64,000 bases of DNA from Algibacter amylolyticus (GTDB taxonomy: Bacteria; Bacteroidota; Bacteroidia; Flavobacteriales; Flavobacteriaceae): assembly GCF_014202225.1 (NCBI RefSeq), contig NZ_JACHGE010000001.1, forward strand, positions 601,320 through 665,319, given 5' to 3'. A program made the position numbers and the translations under genes. Of the stretch, positions 10,235 to 18,149 are shown piece after piece. The first letter of the stretch is position 1. Each line of letters begins with the position of its first letter. Below the pieces are notes generated by a model. The model ran no database searches. It saw nothing but the letters and a program-made list of their open reading frames with translations, and was not told where the DNA came from.

Positions 10235-11654
10235 TCTCAGTTATAAGATCTAATACATTTTTAAATTGTTCTGCAAACACACCACCTAACATGGGAGGCA
10301 CTGCGTTACCTATCTGCTTTAATTGATTTCTAGTATTTCCTGTAAAAAAATACCAATCTGGAAAAGATTGAATTCTAGCAGCTTCTCTCGGTGTGATGCT
10401 TCTAGGAAATTCCCCTGGATGTACGTATGAATTTCCATCCGTTTCTAAATGAGCAATAATCGTTTTAGAAACACTTTCTGAATCTAATTTAAAATATTTA
10501 TCACCAAAACCTTTTACTTTTTTATTCCCATCCTCATCAATAACAACTCCATAGGTAACTTTTGATAATGCTTTTTCATTAACCGGATCATTTAAATATT
10601 TTCCTGCTACAAGGTTTTTATAAATAAAGAGATCTCTATCATTATGATACCTTGCCTTATGGTTAAATAAAAACTTAGGGGTTTTTAATTTACCATTATA
10701 CGTATTAATAGCCTTTAAATACTTTTTATTTGCTGATTGATTGATTAATTTCTTGTATGGAACATCTGAAATATTCTTACCAAAACAACTATCCCTATTT
10801 TCAAACGAAACTTCAGCCTCTTCTTTATAATTATTAGGTTTAGGATTCGCTTTAATCTGCGGTAGATCGTAAATAACCTCTTTTAATTTTAAAGGATCCT
10901 TTTTGCCTTTAATAATTTCATCAAAAATTTCTGAGGCGTTGATCTCATATTTTTCTGACAAGTCTTTTCGAACACCAATAAAGAAAATACGCTCTCTGTT
11001 TTGAGCAAGTCCAAAATCTTTCGCATTTAATATATGAGAAGAAGTATCATAACCATACTCTCCTGTATCTGTTAATGATTTTTCAATCAAATCCCTATAA
11101 CCTGATGCAGAAGCTAAACCTTTTACATTTTCGATCAACACAAGTTTCGGAGATAGTTTTTCTGCAAATTTTAAGTAATACTTAAAAAGCTGATTCCTAG
11201 GGTCGTCAATAAATCCTTTTGTACGCTCCTCTAAACTAGCTTTTTTAGAACGACCTATCATGGAAAAGCCTTGACAAGGAGGTCCTCCAGCAAGAACATC
11301 TACATGTTTTATTCCGGAAAGGATATCTTTTATTGTATCATTACCTCTAACGGATGGAGCCTTTTTTCGAAGTTCAACCTCTTTATTAGTCTCTACAACC
11401 ATATGCCCCTGCATATCATAAATTACATCTCCATTACCAAGGTGTTCATAGAGCTCTTTAATATCTCCAAGAATTACTCGATCTTGATCAGTATCAGGAT
11501 GTGTTTTTATAAGATTCCTTTTTAAGGTGTTCAAAGCTGGTTCAGCAATGTCATTTGCCATTTCAAGGTGAAACCCCTTATTTCCAAACCCAATGGTTAG
11601 CCCTCCAGCTCCTGCAAATAAATCTATATAAGTGTATTTTTTTTTATTTTCCAT
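10224..11654 (-). CDS. DNA (cytosine-5) methyltransferase, first of a pair
   Basis: This 476-residue C5 methyltransferase has motif I YIDLFAGAGGLTIGF, motif IV GGPPCQGFSMIGR with the catalytic Cys, motif VI ENVKGL, motif VIII QNRERIFFIG and motif X GNAVPPMLGG. There is an insert of about 40 residues between motifs II and IV, and a target-recognition region around 270-400. It differs clearly from its partner outside the motifs, so it is not a recent duplicate. It is first in the minus-strand operon and divergent from the XRE-R1-R2 operon across a 165-base intergenic region. A perfect TATTTTTG element lies just upstream of its ATG. Confidence 0.93.
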   Translation of the reverse strand: MENKKKYTYIDLFAGAGGLTIGFGNKGFHLEMANDIAEPALNTLKRNLIKTHPDTDQDRVILGDIKELYEHLGNGDVIYDMQGHMVVETNKEVELRKKAPSVRGNDTIKDILSGIKHVDVLAGGPPCQGFSMIGRSKKASLEERTKGFIDDPRNQLFKYYLKFAEKLSPKLVLIENVKGLASASGYRDLIEKSLTDTGEYGYDTSSHILNAKDFGLAQNRERIFFIGVRKDLSEKYEINASEIFDEIIKGKKDPLKLKEVIYDLPQIKANPKPNNYKEEAEVSFENRDSCFGKNISDVPYKKLINQSANKKYLKAINTYNGKLKTPKFLFNHKARYHNDRDLFIYKNLVAGKYLNDPVNEKALSKVTYGVVIDEDGNKKVKGFGDKYFKLDSESVSKTIIAHLETDGNSYVHPGEFPRSITPREAARIQSFPDWYFFTGNTRNQLKQIGNAVPPMLGGVFAEQFKNVLDLITENEK

Positions 11655-11662
11655 AAAGTGTT

Positions 11663-11670
11663 CAAAAATA
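11663..11670 (-). promoter_or_regulatory. Candidate -7 element of the methyltransferase operon
   Basis: On the minus strand this reads TATTTTTG, an exact match to TAnnTTTG. It ends 8 bases before the methyltransferase ATG at 11654, which would give a leaderless or nearly leaderless mRNA. No clear TTG lies at the right distance upstream; a T-rich stretch occupies that position. Confidence 0.45.
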
Positions 11671-11762
11671 CATGGATTCTCACTCGTTAAAAAGTGTTTT
11701 ATAAAAAATTTACTAACAATTTAAATACTGATAAGAGGCGCTAATTTTATTTAATAAAAACC

Positions 11763-11807
11763 GCGAATTGTAGACTATCGTCCGTTGTACGATAGTCTAC
11801 AATTCGC
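11763..11807. promoter_or_regulatory. Perfect 19-bp inverted repeat, probable operator of the XRE controller
   Basis: The left arm GCGAATTGTAGACTATCGT (11763-11781) and right arm ACGATAGTCTACAATTCGC (11789-11807) are exact reverse complements, separated by 7 bases (CCGTTGT). The arms contain GACTAT/ATAGTC, reminiscent of the GACT/AGTC half-sites of C-boxes in restriction-modification systems. The repeat ends 12 bases before the XRE start codon and lies between the divergent methyltransferase and restriction operons. There is no T-run after it, so it is unlikely to be a terminator. Confidence 0.7.
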
Positions 11808-11815
11808 CAAATTTG
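11785..11815 (+). promoter_or_regulatory. Candidate promoter of the xre-R1-R2 operon, overlapped by the operator
   Basis: A TTG at 11785-11787 lies in the loop of the inverted repeat. It is followed after exactly 20 bases by CAAATTTG (11808-11815), one mismatch from TAnnTTTG. The right arm of the palindrome therefore fills the spacer between the two elements. Transcription would begin at about the ATG (11820), giving a leaderless mRNA, as reported for some C-protein genes such as the one in Esp1396I. Confidence 0.5.
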
Positions 11816-11819
11816 ATCT

Positions 11820-12032
11820 ATGGAAGATATTAAAGTCAGATTTGGAAAAAAAGTGCGTGAATTGCGTCTTTTAAAAGAGATTTCACAGGAGAAACTAGCA
11901 GAGTTAGCGGATCTTGACAGAACATATATACCTGGTATTGAAAGCGGAAAAAGAAATGTCTCAATAACTGTTATGGAAAAACTATCAATTGCTCTAGAAG
12001 TTAATTTATCGGATTTATTAAAAAACCTATGA
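11820..12032 (+). CDS. XRE-family HTH regulator, C-protein-like controller
   Basis: This 70-residue protein is made almost wholly of a Cro/C1-type helix-turn-helix: VRELRLLKEISQEKLAELA, then LDRTYIPGIESGKRNVSI and a final helix before LSDLLKNL. Its size and layout match the controller (C) proteins of type II restriction-modification systems. These dimerise on inverted repeats and time the nuclease after the methyltransferase. It lies 33 bases before the McrB-like gene on the same strand, and a perfect inverted repeat overlaps its own promoter. Autoregulation, and control of the restriction genes with it, is inferred. Confidence 0.85.
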   Translation: MEDIKVRFGKKVRELRLLKEISQEKLAELADLDRTYIPGIESGKRNVSITVMEKLSIALEVNLSDLLKNL

Positions 12033-12065
12033 TATTTTATCTAAAAAACGGAAAAGAAACAAATT

Positions 12066-14072
12066 ATGACAGTAAATGAAATCCTTAATAGATTAACTCC
12101 TGAAGATATTGCCAATGCAATGACTTCATTTAAAACGGAACCATACCAAAGAAAAGGAATAAAAGGTGAATATCAATTAGTTTACGAACAAGATGTTTTT
12201 CCTGTAAGGGAACTGATCATGCGAGCAACCAATCGAGAATTAAAGGATTCAGAAAACCCAGATTCATATACAACAGTTGTCGCAAAAAATAAATTAATAG
12301 AACTTGGATTTACAAACTTTTTAGATTCTTTAAAAATGTATACATATTATTTAAAAAAAGCATCGAAACAAGATGTTGAAAAAACTACAGTAATTAATAT
12401 CGAAGCAGTTACTCAATTCTTTGGAGTTTCGTTAATTAATAAAGATGACACAGCCACTGTTACAATTCATTATCTTTCTGATAACACTACAGATACAAGT
12501 GTTCAATTATTAAAAAAACAGGATCCTAGAATTTTTATTGATCGAACTCGTTTTTCCGAAGGAGATATTCTTTTATATATTTCAAAAGGTCAAAGTGTTT
12601 TTGATCTAGATGTTATAACTAATCAAGATGACAGATACCAAAGCTATTTATCATCACTAACTCATAATTATTTTCTATCTGATAACCTACCTATAAAAAA
12701 CCCATCCCTTGTTGACTTGTTTGATGAAGATAATAATAAAGAATCAAAGACAAATGAACCATTAAACCAAATAATTTTCGGCCCTCCTGGAACAGGAAAA
12801 ACCTACTCTACAATTACAAAAGCATTGGATATCATAGGAGTAGAATACAACAACTATGAAGAAGCACAGAAACTGTTCCAAAAGGAACTTGGTAAACGCA
12901 TAGAGTTCGTGACCATGCATCAAAGCTTTTCTTATGAAGATTTTGTTCAGGGCTTAAAACCTTTAAAATCAAAAGATGGTGAGAACATTACTTTCGATTA
13001 TAAAAACGGAGTCTTCAAAGAGATTTGCAAAAGAGCAAATTTAAAAAACAAAGAATACAAAAATTTCCAAACTGATAATCCTAAAGTTGATTTTGATTTA
13101 GTTTTTGAATTTGCATTTAGAGATTTAATTGAAAATGAAGAACCTGTTACTATAGAAAACGGAAGTGCTCCTTTTAAAATTTATGAGCTTAACGATAAAA
13201 CGTTGTGGTTTGAAACATCCAAAGAAACAAGACATACTCGATACACATTGGCAAAAAAAACTTTAAAGGATATATATAAACAAGGTGAAAATACAATTAT
13301 TACATCAGGCAATAAGGGTTATTTTGATTCGGTTCTTAGCTTTTTAAATAAAAAAGCTGCTGAATTACAAGAAAAATTACAAAAAAACCTAAAACTTGAT
13401 GACAACAAAAATCTTGTAATTATCCTTGACGAAATCAATAGAGCCAATATCTCTAGAGTATTTGGAGAACTGATAGCATTGATTGAAAAAGACAAGAGAG
13501 ATGGAAAATTAACAGTTACACTACCGTCAGGAGAACCTTTTACTGTACCATCAAACCTCTATATTATCGGCACCATGAATACCGCAGACAAATCTATTGC
13601 TTTGGTAGATATTGCACTTAGGAGAAGGTTCGAATTCACTCCTTTATACCCAAATCCAAAAATATTAAAACAAGTTCTTGAAGAAAAAGGCATTAAAAAT
13701 ATAAATCAAAGGGTAGAATTATTCGCAAACCTCAACAGAATTATTAGAGCTAAAAAATCAGTAGATTTTGAAATTGGACACTCCTACTTTATGGAAGATA
13801 GCAATCTAATAGACATTTTAAACAAACAAGTCTTACCACTACTAAATGAATATTTCATGTACGACCTTAAAAAGGTAAAAGATATTTTGTGTAAGCAACA
13901 AAAAGATAGAGAGGGTAATCTAATTCCTAATTTAAATATCGCATTGAACAAGGAAGTTTGGAGAGAAAGAGGATTATTAGAAATTGAAGCTTTAGAAACT
14001 GTTGAAGCTGTTGAAGCTGTTAAAAATTCACAAATGGCTGCTGAACCAGCTGAGAAATACACTACTAAATAA
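12066..14072 (+). CDS. McrB-like NTPase restriction subunit (LlaJI R1-like)
   Basis: This 668-residue protein has an N-terminal region (1-225) with no motif I recognise, probably DNA or target recognition. An AAA+ domain of the McrB family follows: Walker A GPPGTGKT (239-246), TMHQSFSYEDFVQGLKP, Walker B VIILDEINRANISRVFGEL near 455-475, and the McrB signature MNTADKS (from about 504) followed by ALRRRFEF. The family uses GTP or another NTP to translocate DNA and drive cleavage by its McrC partner. The C-terminal 40 residues are a low-complexity Glu/Ala/Val tail. Its stop overlaps the next start as TAATG. Next to two C5 methyltransferases it resembles LlaJI/BsuMI rather than a stand-alone type IV McrBC. 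Confidence 0.9.
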   Translation: MTVNEILNRLTPEDIANAMTSFKTEPYQRKGIKGEYQLVYEQDVFPVRELIMRATNRELKDSENPDSYTTVVAKNKLIELGFTNFLDSLKMYTYYLKKASKQDVEKTTVINIEAVTQFFGVSLINKDDTATVTIHYLSDNTTDTSVQLLKKQDPRIFIDRTRFSEGDILLYISKGQSVFDLDVITNQDDRYQSYLSSLTHNYFLSDNLPIKNPSLVDLFDEDNNKESKTNEPLNQIIFGPPGTGKTYSTITKALDIIGVEYNNYEEAQKLFQKELGKRIEFVTMHQSFSYEDFVQGLKPLKSKDGENITFDYKNGVFKEICKRANLKNKEYKNFQTDNPKVDFDLVFEFAFRDLIENEEPVTIENGSAPFKIYELNDKTLWFETSKETRHTRYTLAKKTLKDIYKQGENTIITSGNKGYFDSVLSFLNKKAAELQEKLQKNLKLDDNKNLVIILDEINRANISRVFGELIALIEKDKRDGKLTVTLPSGEPFTVPSNLYIIGTMNTADKSIALVDIALRRRFEFTPLYPNPKILKQVLEEKGIKNINQRVELFANLNRIIRAKKSVDFEIGHSYFMEDSNLIDILNKQVLPLLNEYFMYDLKKVKDILCKQQKDREGNLIPNLNIALNKEVWRERGLLEIEALETVEAVEAVKNSQMAAEPAEKYTTK

Positions 14073-15502
14073 TGGAGGTGTTTTTTGAATATCAAAAAAA
14101 AAAATACGCTGACTGCTTCTTAAAATCAAAAAAAGAAAGAGAACTGTTTAAATCTGTACTTAATAAATTATGGTTAGAACGAAATCAGTTCGGATTATCT
14201 TCAGTTTATTTTGATAAAAACAACAAACAATCTGAGCAACAATTTTTCACATTCTATGACGATCATATTAAAGCAGGAAAGTACATCGGAGCTATTAAAT
14301 ACGGAAATCACACTGTTCAGATTCTTCCAAAAACACTAGAGTCAGGAAAAAAAAATCATACAGAAACAGAGTTACTTGAAATATCAAATAAAAACTTACT
14401 TTGGTGGCTTTCTCGTTGTTCTAAAATAAATTTTCCTAAATCATTTTCTACGTGGGACACACAGATTTTTGATTTTTTAGATATACTGACACACCTGTTT
14501 GCTTCTCTTACTAGAGATGACTTAATTTTCAATAAACATCAATCATATGTGGAGAAAGAGGAATCCATCGGCACTCTGCGCGGACGTATAGATTTCTCAA
14601 GCTACGCCACAAACTACTACACAGGTAATGCACATATTTTACCATGCATTTATGATAGCTTAGAAATAGATAATCTATACAATCAGATAATTAAATTCAC
14701 ATCTAAACTACTATTACAACATACCGAAAATGATGAAATAAAAAAGATCCTACAGGAAATCATTTGGATTTTAGATGATGTAGAAGATACTTTTTTAACT
14801 GTAATGGATTGTGAAAGGGTAGTCGTTTCACCGTTAAATGAAAACATGAAAATAATTCTAGACTACTGCAAAATGTTTATAGGAGGAATGTCTATTAAAA
14901 TAAATGAAGATGAACTAGAAATTTTCACATTCTTAATCCCTGCTGAAAAATTATTTGAAGATTTTATCTTTGGCTTTATTAAAGATGAATTCGAATACGA
15001 TTCTGATATTAAAGCAATTCAAAGTCAAGGCGATCAAAATGGTCAGCAAAAACCTTTGGCTATTGAAAAAAACAATCAAGGAGAAAAAATCAGTAGTTCA
15101 TTTAATCTAAAACCTGACATATACATAAGCAAGCATTCAGGTGATATTATTTTAGATTCCAAATACAAGGTAATCTACACAAAACAAGAAGCACTAGAAG
15201 AAGACAGGAAAAAGAATGGAGTATCCATCTCTGATATATATCAAATGTTAGCTTACACCGTCAAACTTAATGTTCAGACCTGCCATTTATTATATCCTGC
15301 TACTTTAATTAATCAAGACAAACTAGGAACACATTATGAAATTAAACACGACAATGGAAACGATGTTTCAAGAGTGTTTTATCATCGTTTACCAACACTA
15401 ATTTTTAACGAGACAGGTAAATTAAATAACATTATTGAAACAAAAGAAAATGAACTTTTAAGCCATTTAAATAAAATTATTTATACCTCATTTACATTAT
15501 GA
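14072..15502 (+). CDS. McrC-like nuclease subunit (LlaJI R2-like)
   Basis: This 476-residue protein follows the McrB-like gene with a one-base stop/start overlap, so the two should be translationally coupled. The N-terminal half includes KYIGAIKYGNHTVQILPK and SIGTLRGRIDF, typical of McrC proteins. The C-terminal half carries a PD-(D/E)xK nuclease core: D349 in LKPDIYI and D362-S-K364 in LDSKYKVIY, followed by a helix with DIYQMLAYT. It should be the cleaving subunit and act only when assembled on the NTP-driven partner. No truncation or missing catalytic residue is seen. Confidence 0.88.
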   Translation: MEVFFEYQKKKYADCFLKSKKERELFKSVLNKLWLERNQFGLSSVYFDKNNKQSEQQFFTFYDDHIKAGKYIGAIKYGNHTVQILPKTLESGKKNHTETELLEISNKNLLWWLSRCSKINFPKSFSTWDTQIFDFLDILTHLFASLTRDDLIFNKHQSYVEKEESIGTLRGRIDFSSYATNYYTGNAHILPCIYDSLEIDNLYNQIIKFTSKLLLQHTENDEIKKILQEIIWILDDVEDTFLTVMDCERVVVSPLNENMKIILDYCKMFIGGMSIKINEDELEIFTFLIPAEKLFEDFIFGFIKDEFEYDSDIKAIQSQGDQNGQQKPLAIEKNNQGEKISSSFNLKPDIYISKHSGDIILDSKYKVIYTKQEALEEDRKKNGVSISDIYQMLAYTVKLNVQTCHLLYPATLINQDKLGTHYEIKHDNGNDVSRVFYHRLPTLIFNETGKLNNIIETKENELLSHLNKIIYTSFTL

Positions 15503-15556
15503 CTATTAAAAAAACATAAATACACTACTTAAGCTTTTAGTCAAAAAAAAAAACAT

Positions 15557-16459
15557 TTGAAATCAAAAATTTATAAATACAGTTCCTTCTCAGAGTATTC
15601 AATTATCAATATCCTAAATGATGAGTTATTCATGAATCATTATTCTTATTTTAATGATCCATTCGAATGTAATTGTAAAATCACCGCCGGATTCCCTGAG
15701 ATTAATTCAAACTCCCCTCGATTGAAAAAAATAATCAATGCTTGGGGGTTTGAAAACCATATGGACCCAGTCGTATTAGATAATTATGATAATTTGGTTT
15801 TGTCGCTTGAAGGTTTTGAACCTAATATTATAAAAATAATTGAAAGTGCACGAATTAGTTGTTTCAGTAAACGTGAAGACAACCTCATGATGTGGTCACA
15901 TTACGCCGATGGATTGCGTGGATTTTGCTTAGAATTTGATACCAAATTCATTTTAGATAATAATGACGTAGAATTACTTGAGGTTTTATACCAAAATAAC
16001 CCTTCTGAAATAGATACAGCTGAAATAGCCGTTTTACATGATCAAGTTCATTATCATGAAAACGCAATTTATGAAGCAGAAATAAAACAAAAAAATATAC
16101 TTCTTAAAAAATTAGAAAATAATTCGTTAAAAGAAGATTTAAAAATTTACAACGATAGCTTAGATACCGTTTATAAGAGAAGTAATGTTATACATCAAAA
16201 AATGCTAGCAACAAAATCTATAGAATGGAGTTACGAGGAAGAATTAAGAATAATCTTACATTCAAAAAACAATAACAATCTTGGTGTATTCATGAAATAC
16301 CCTAAAAAATCACTTAAGAGCATCATAATTGGACAAAAAATGCCTGTAAAGCAACAACAAACAATAATGAAAATAATTAAAGCTAAAAGAAACAAAATAC
16401 TGATAAAAAAAGCTTCTGTGATTGATGGGCGATTTCATATTAAAATTACAGATATGTAG
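15557..16459 (+). CDS. DUF2971 family protein
   Basis: This 300-residue protein begins KIYKYSSFSEYSI, then FNDPFECNC and ISCFSKREDNLMMWSHYADGLRGFCLEFD, and near the C-terminus WSYEEELRIIL. This is the order of conserved blocks in DUF2971. The biochemical role of the family is unknown, though it is frequent in accessory and defence islands. The start is TTG at 15557: the conserved N-terminal block begins right after it and the next ATG would cut into the domain. It sits 54 bases after the McrC-like gene on the same strand and could be read through from that operon. No partner gene is obvious. Confidence 0.8.
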   Translation: MKSKIYKYSSFSEYSIINILNDELFMNHYSYFNDPFECNCKITAGFPEINSNSPRLKKIINAWGFENHMDPVVLDNYDNLVLSLEGFEPNIIKIIESARISCFSKREDNLMMWSHYADGLRGFCLEFDTKFILDNNDVELLEVLYQNNPSEIDTAEIAVLHDQVHYHENAIYEAEIKQKNILLKKLENNSLKEDLKIYNDSLDTVYKRSNVIHQKMLATKSIEWSYEEELRIILHSKNNNNLGVFMKYPKKSLKSIIIGQKMPVKQQQTIMKIIKAKRNKILIKKASVIDGRFHIKITDM

Positions 16460-16562
16460 TAAAATAACGACCGCCTATAATAATGCAACAAATTATTTGA
16501 TTCAATTAAACAATATTTTTGCAGTACTTAAAATATATAATTTAACAATTTAAATTACGCTT

Positions 16563-17321
16563 TTATAAAATTCTTGCTTTAACCTTTGTCATTAAAGACT
16601 CAAAATCAACCTCATCTAACATTGGCAACTCCATAATTGCGGCATAACCAGTAATCCACTTAGCTACTATTTTTATGTTTTTAGATTTCAGAAGCTCCTT
16701 GTTCTCCTCTTTCTCTAAAAAGCGAAGTATGTTTTTAATTACAAATTCATTGTGAGCTAAATTCCTGTCTGTTATAGCTTGTTGCACTTCTGTATTAGTA
16801 CAAAGCACATCAAGCAAATGCCATTTATTTTCATCTGCACTATCAACAGTTAAAAATGCGTACCACCATAACCTTGAAACAGCATGCCTAATTAATTTAC
16901 CTGCTGTCATATCACCATTTATAAACAAACGATCACTAACAGTTTTCCCTCCTTTATTAGAGCCCCATCTGTTAACTGTATAATCCCTTAAATAATTAAA
17001 GGTTACATCATACCAAACTCTCTTATCGCTCATTTGGATTTTAACATTAACATCATCATCAAAAGAAATGGCATCCCATAATAATTTTGCAGCAGCAGCA
17101 TCAAACAAGGCAGCTGTACTATAGTTTTCTGCCTTTAAACTATTAATTTGATCAACTAAATCTAAATCTAAATAAACTCCCGTATTTCCTTCGGCAAATT
17201 GGTCACTTTCTGTAAATTGGTCGATTTTTAAAAGCGCATCAGACACTCTATTTTCTTTCAGAACAGTATCATATAAAGTTACGCAATAACTGCCCTTAAC
17301 TGCTTTTATATTAGCTTTCAT
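16563..17321 (-). CDS. Uncharacterised protein with an RLWW motif, last gene of the GHKL operon
   Basis: This 252-residue soluble protein has no signal peptide or membrane segment. The most distinctive part is near residues 145-165: RHAVSRLWWYAFLTVD, followed by helical segments (EFVIKNILRFLEK). From memory this resembles DUF6339-type proteins found in accessory regions, but I am not certain. It is the last gene of a four-gene minus-strand operon, overlapping the preceding gene by 11 bases. No catalytic motif is recognised. Its fixed place behind a GHKL ATPase suggests that it is a component of the same complex or pathway. Confidence 0.7.
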   Translation of the reverse strand: MKANIKAVKGSYCVTLYDTVLKENRVSDALLKIDQFTESDQFAEGNTGVYLDLDLVDQINSLKAENYSTAALFDAAAAKLLWDAISFDDDVNVKIQMSDKRVWYDVTFNYLRDYTVNRWGSNKGGKTVSDRLFINGDMTAGKLIRHAVSRLWWYAFLTVDSADENKWHLLDVLCTNTEVQQAITDRNLAHNEFVIKNILRFLEKEENKELLKSKNIKIVAKWITGYAAIMELPMLDEVDFESLMTKVKARIL

Positions 17322-18147
17322 CTTCTTCGCTTATTAATTCATTTAATTTTTTACTAGACAAACTTATTGGATTTGACAAAAGATCTTGTGCTGCTTGAAA
17401 AGGGTCTAGATCATCTACTTCTGCAACACCAATTAATTCCATTAAAGGCTGACCCCAATCGTTTTCACTAACTTCAACTTCTTTACTTTTAATTTGCCAT
17501 AACAAATCAACAACAATAGGAAAGACGAGGTTACCTAACAGAATCTCTTTGTATGGTGAATTATTAACACTAGTTATTAAATTAAAATCTGTACGATTTA
17601 ACATAATGTAAATAACATGGTTATCAATATTCAAATAAGGCAAATTATTATCATCCTCACTATCAATCTTTAATTTCAAAAACGAACCCGCACCTCCAAA
17701 CAACTCATACTTCTCATTAAATTCAACTTTAATAGCCGCCCCAACCGCTAACAAATTACCTTTAATTAGATTAAACGCATAACCAGATCGTATTTTATCG
17801 GCATTGGTATTTACATAGGCATTAATAGCTTTTTTTAAAAGCACAAAAGGCTTAAAATCAAAAGAAAAATATTCACCAATATCACTAAATGGTATAGTAA
17901 TGATTAAATTTTTTGACTCAAATTCAAATAGCTCAGAATAGAAAGCCCTATTTCTAACCCGAATAGCAATACTAGCATTTCCTGCATTTACATGTGCTTG
18001 TATAGTTGGCTCGTCTAGCTCACTCTCAAACTCAAAAACATAATTATCATTTTCAATTTTAGTGTTTTTTAAAACTACTGCAAAACTACCATTTACAAAA
18101 TGGTTTTCAATCCCTAAAACAGGATAAGTATAAACATCGTACTTCAT
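17311..18147 (-). CDS. Uncharacterised protein, third gene of the GHKL operon
   Basis: This 278-residue protein is not recognised. The first 130 residues look mainly beta-stranded (FAVVLKNTKIENDNYVFEFES, ASIAIRVRNRAFYSELFEF). The middle has YLNIDNHVIYIMLN. The C-terminus is acidic (LNELISEEDES). No membrane segment, Cys cluster or nuclease motif is visible. Its ATG lies 2 bases after the stop of the ATPase gene and its end overlaps the next gene by 11 bases, so the three proteins are likely made together. A structural, substrate-binding or adaptor role for the ATPase is a guess from context only. Confidence 0.7.
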   Translation of the reverse strand: MKYDVYTYPVLGIENHFVNGSFAVVLKNTKIENDNYVFEFESELDEPTIQAHVNAGNASIAIRVRNRAFYSELFEFESKNLIITIPFSDIGEYFSFDFKPFVLLKKAINAYVNTNADKIRSGYAFNLIKGNLLAVGAAIKVEFNEKYELFGGAGSFLKLKIDSEDDNNLPYLNIDNHVIYIMLNRTDFNLITSVNNSPYKEILLGNLVFPIVVDLLWQIKSKEVEVSENDWGQPLMELIGVAEVDDLDPFQAAQDLLSNPISLSSKKLNELISEEDES

Positions 18148-18149
18148 GA

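Noticed and set aside
11763-11807. Inverted repeat as an intrinsic terminator
   Set aside because: No T-run follows on either strand, it lies between divergent genes, and it overlaps promoter elements.
12066-15502. Stand-alone type IV McrBC that attacks methylated DNA
   Set aside because: Two adjacent C5 methyltransferases would make self DNA a target. The set fits the LlaJI/BsuMI pattern better, though only biochemistry can settle it.
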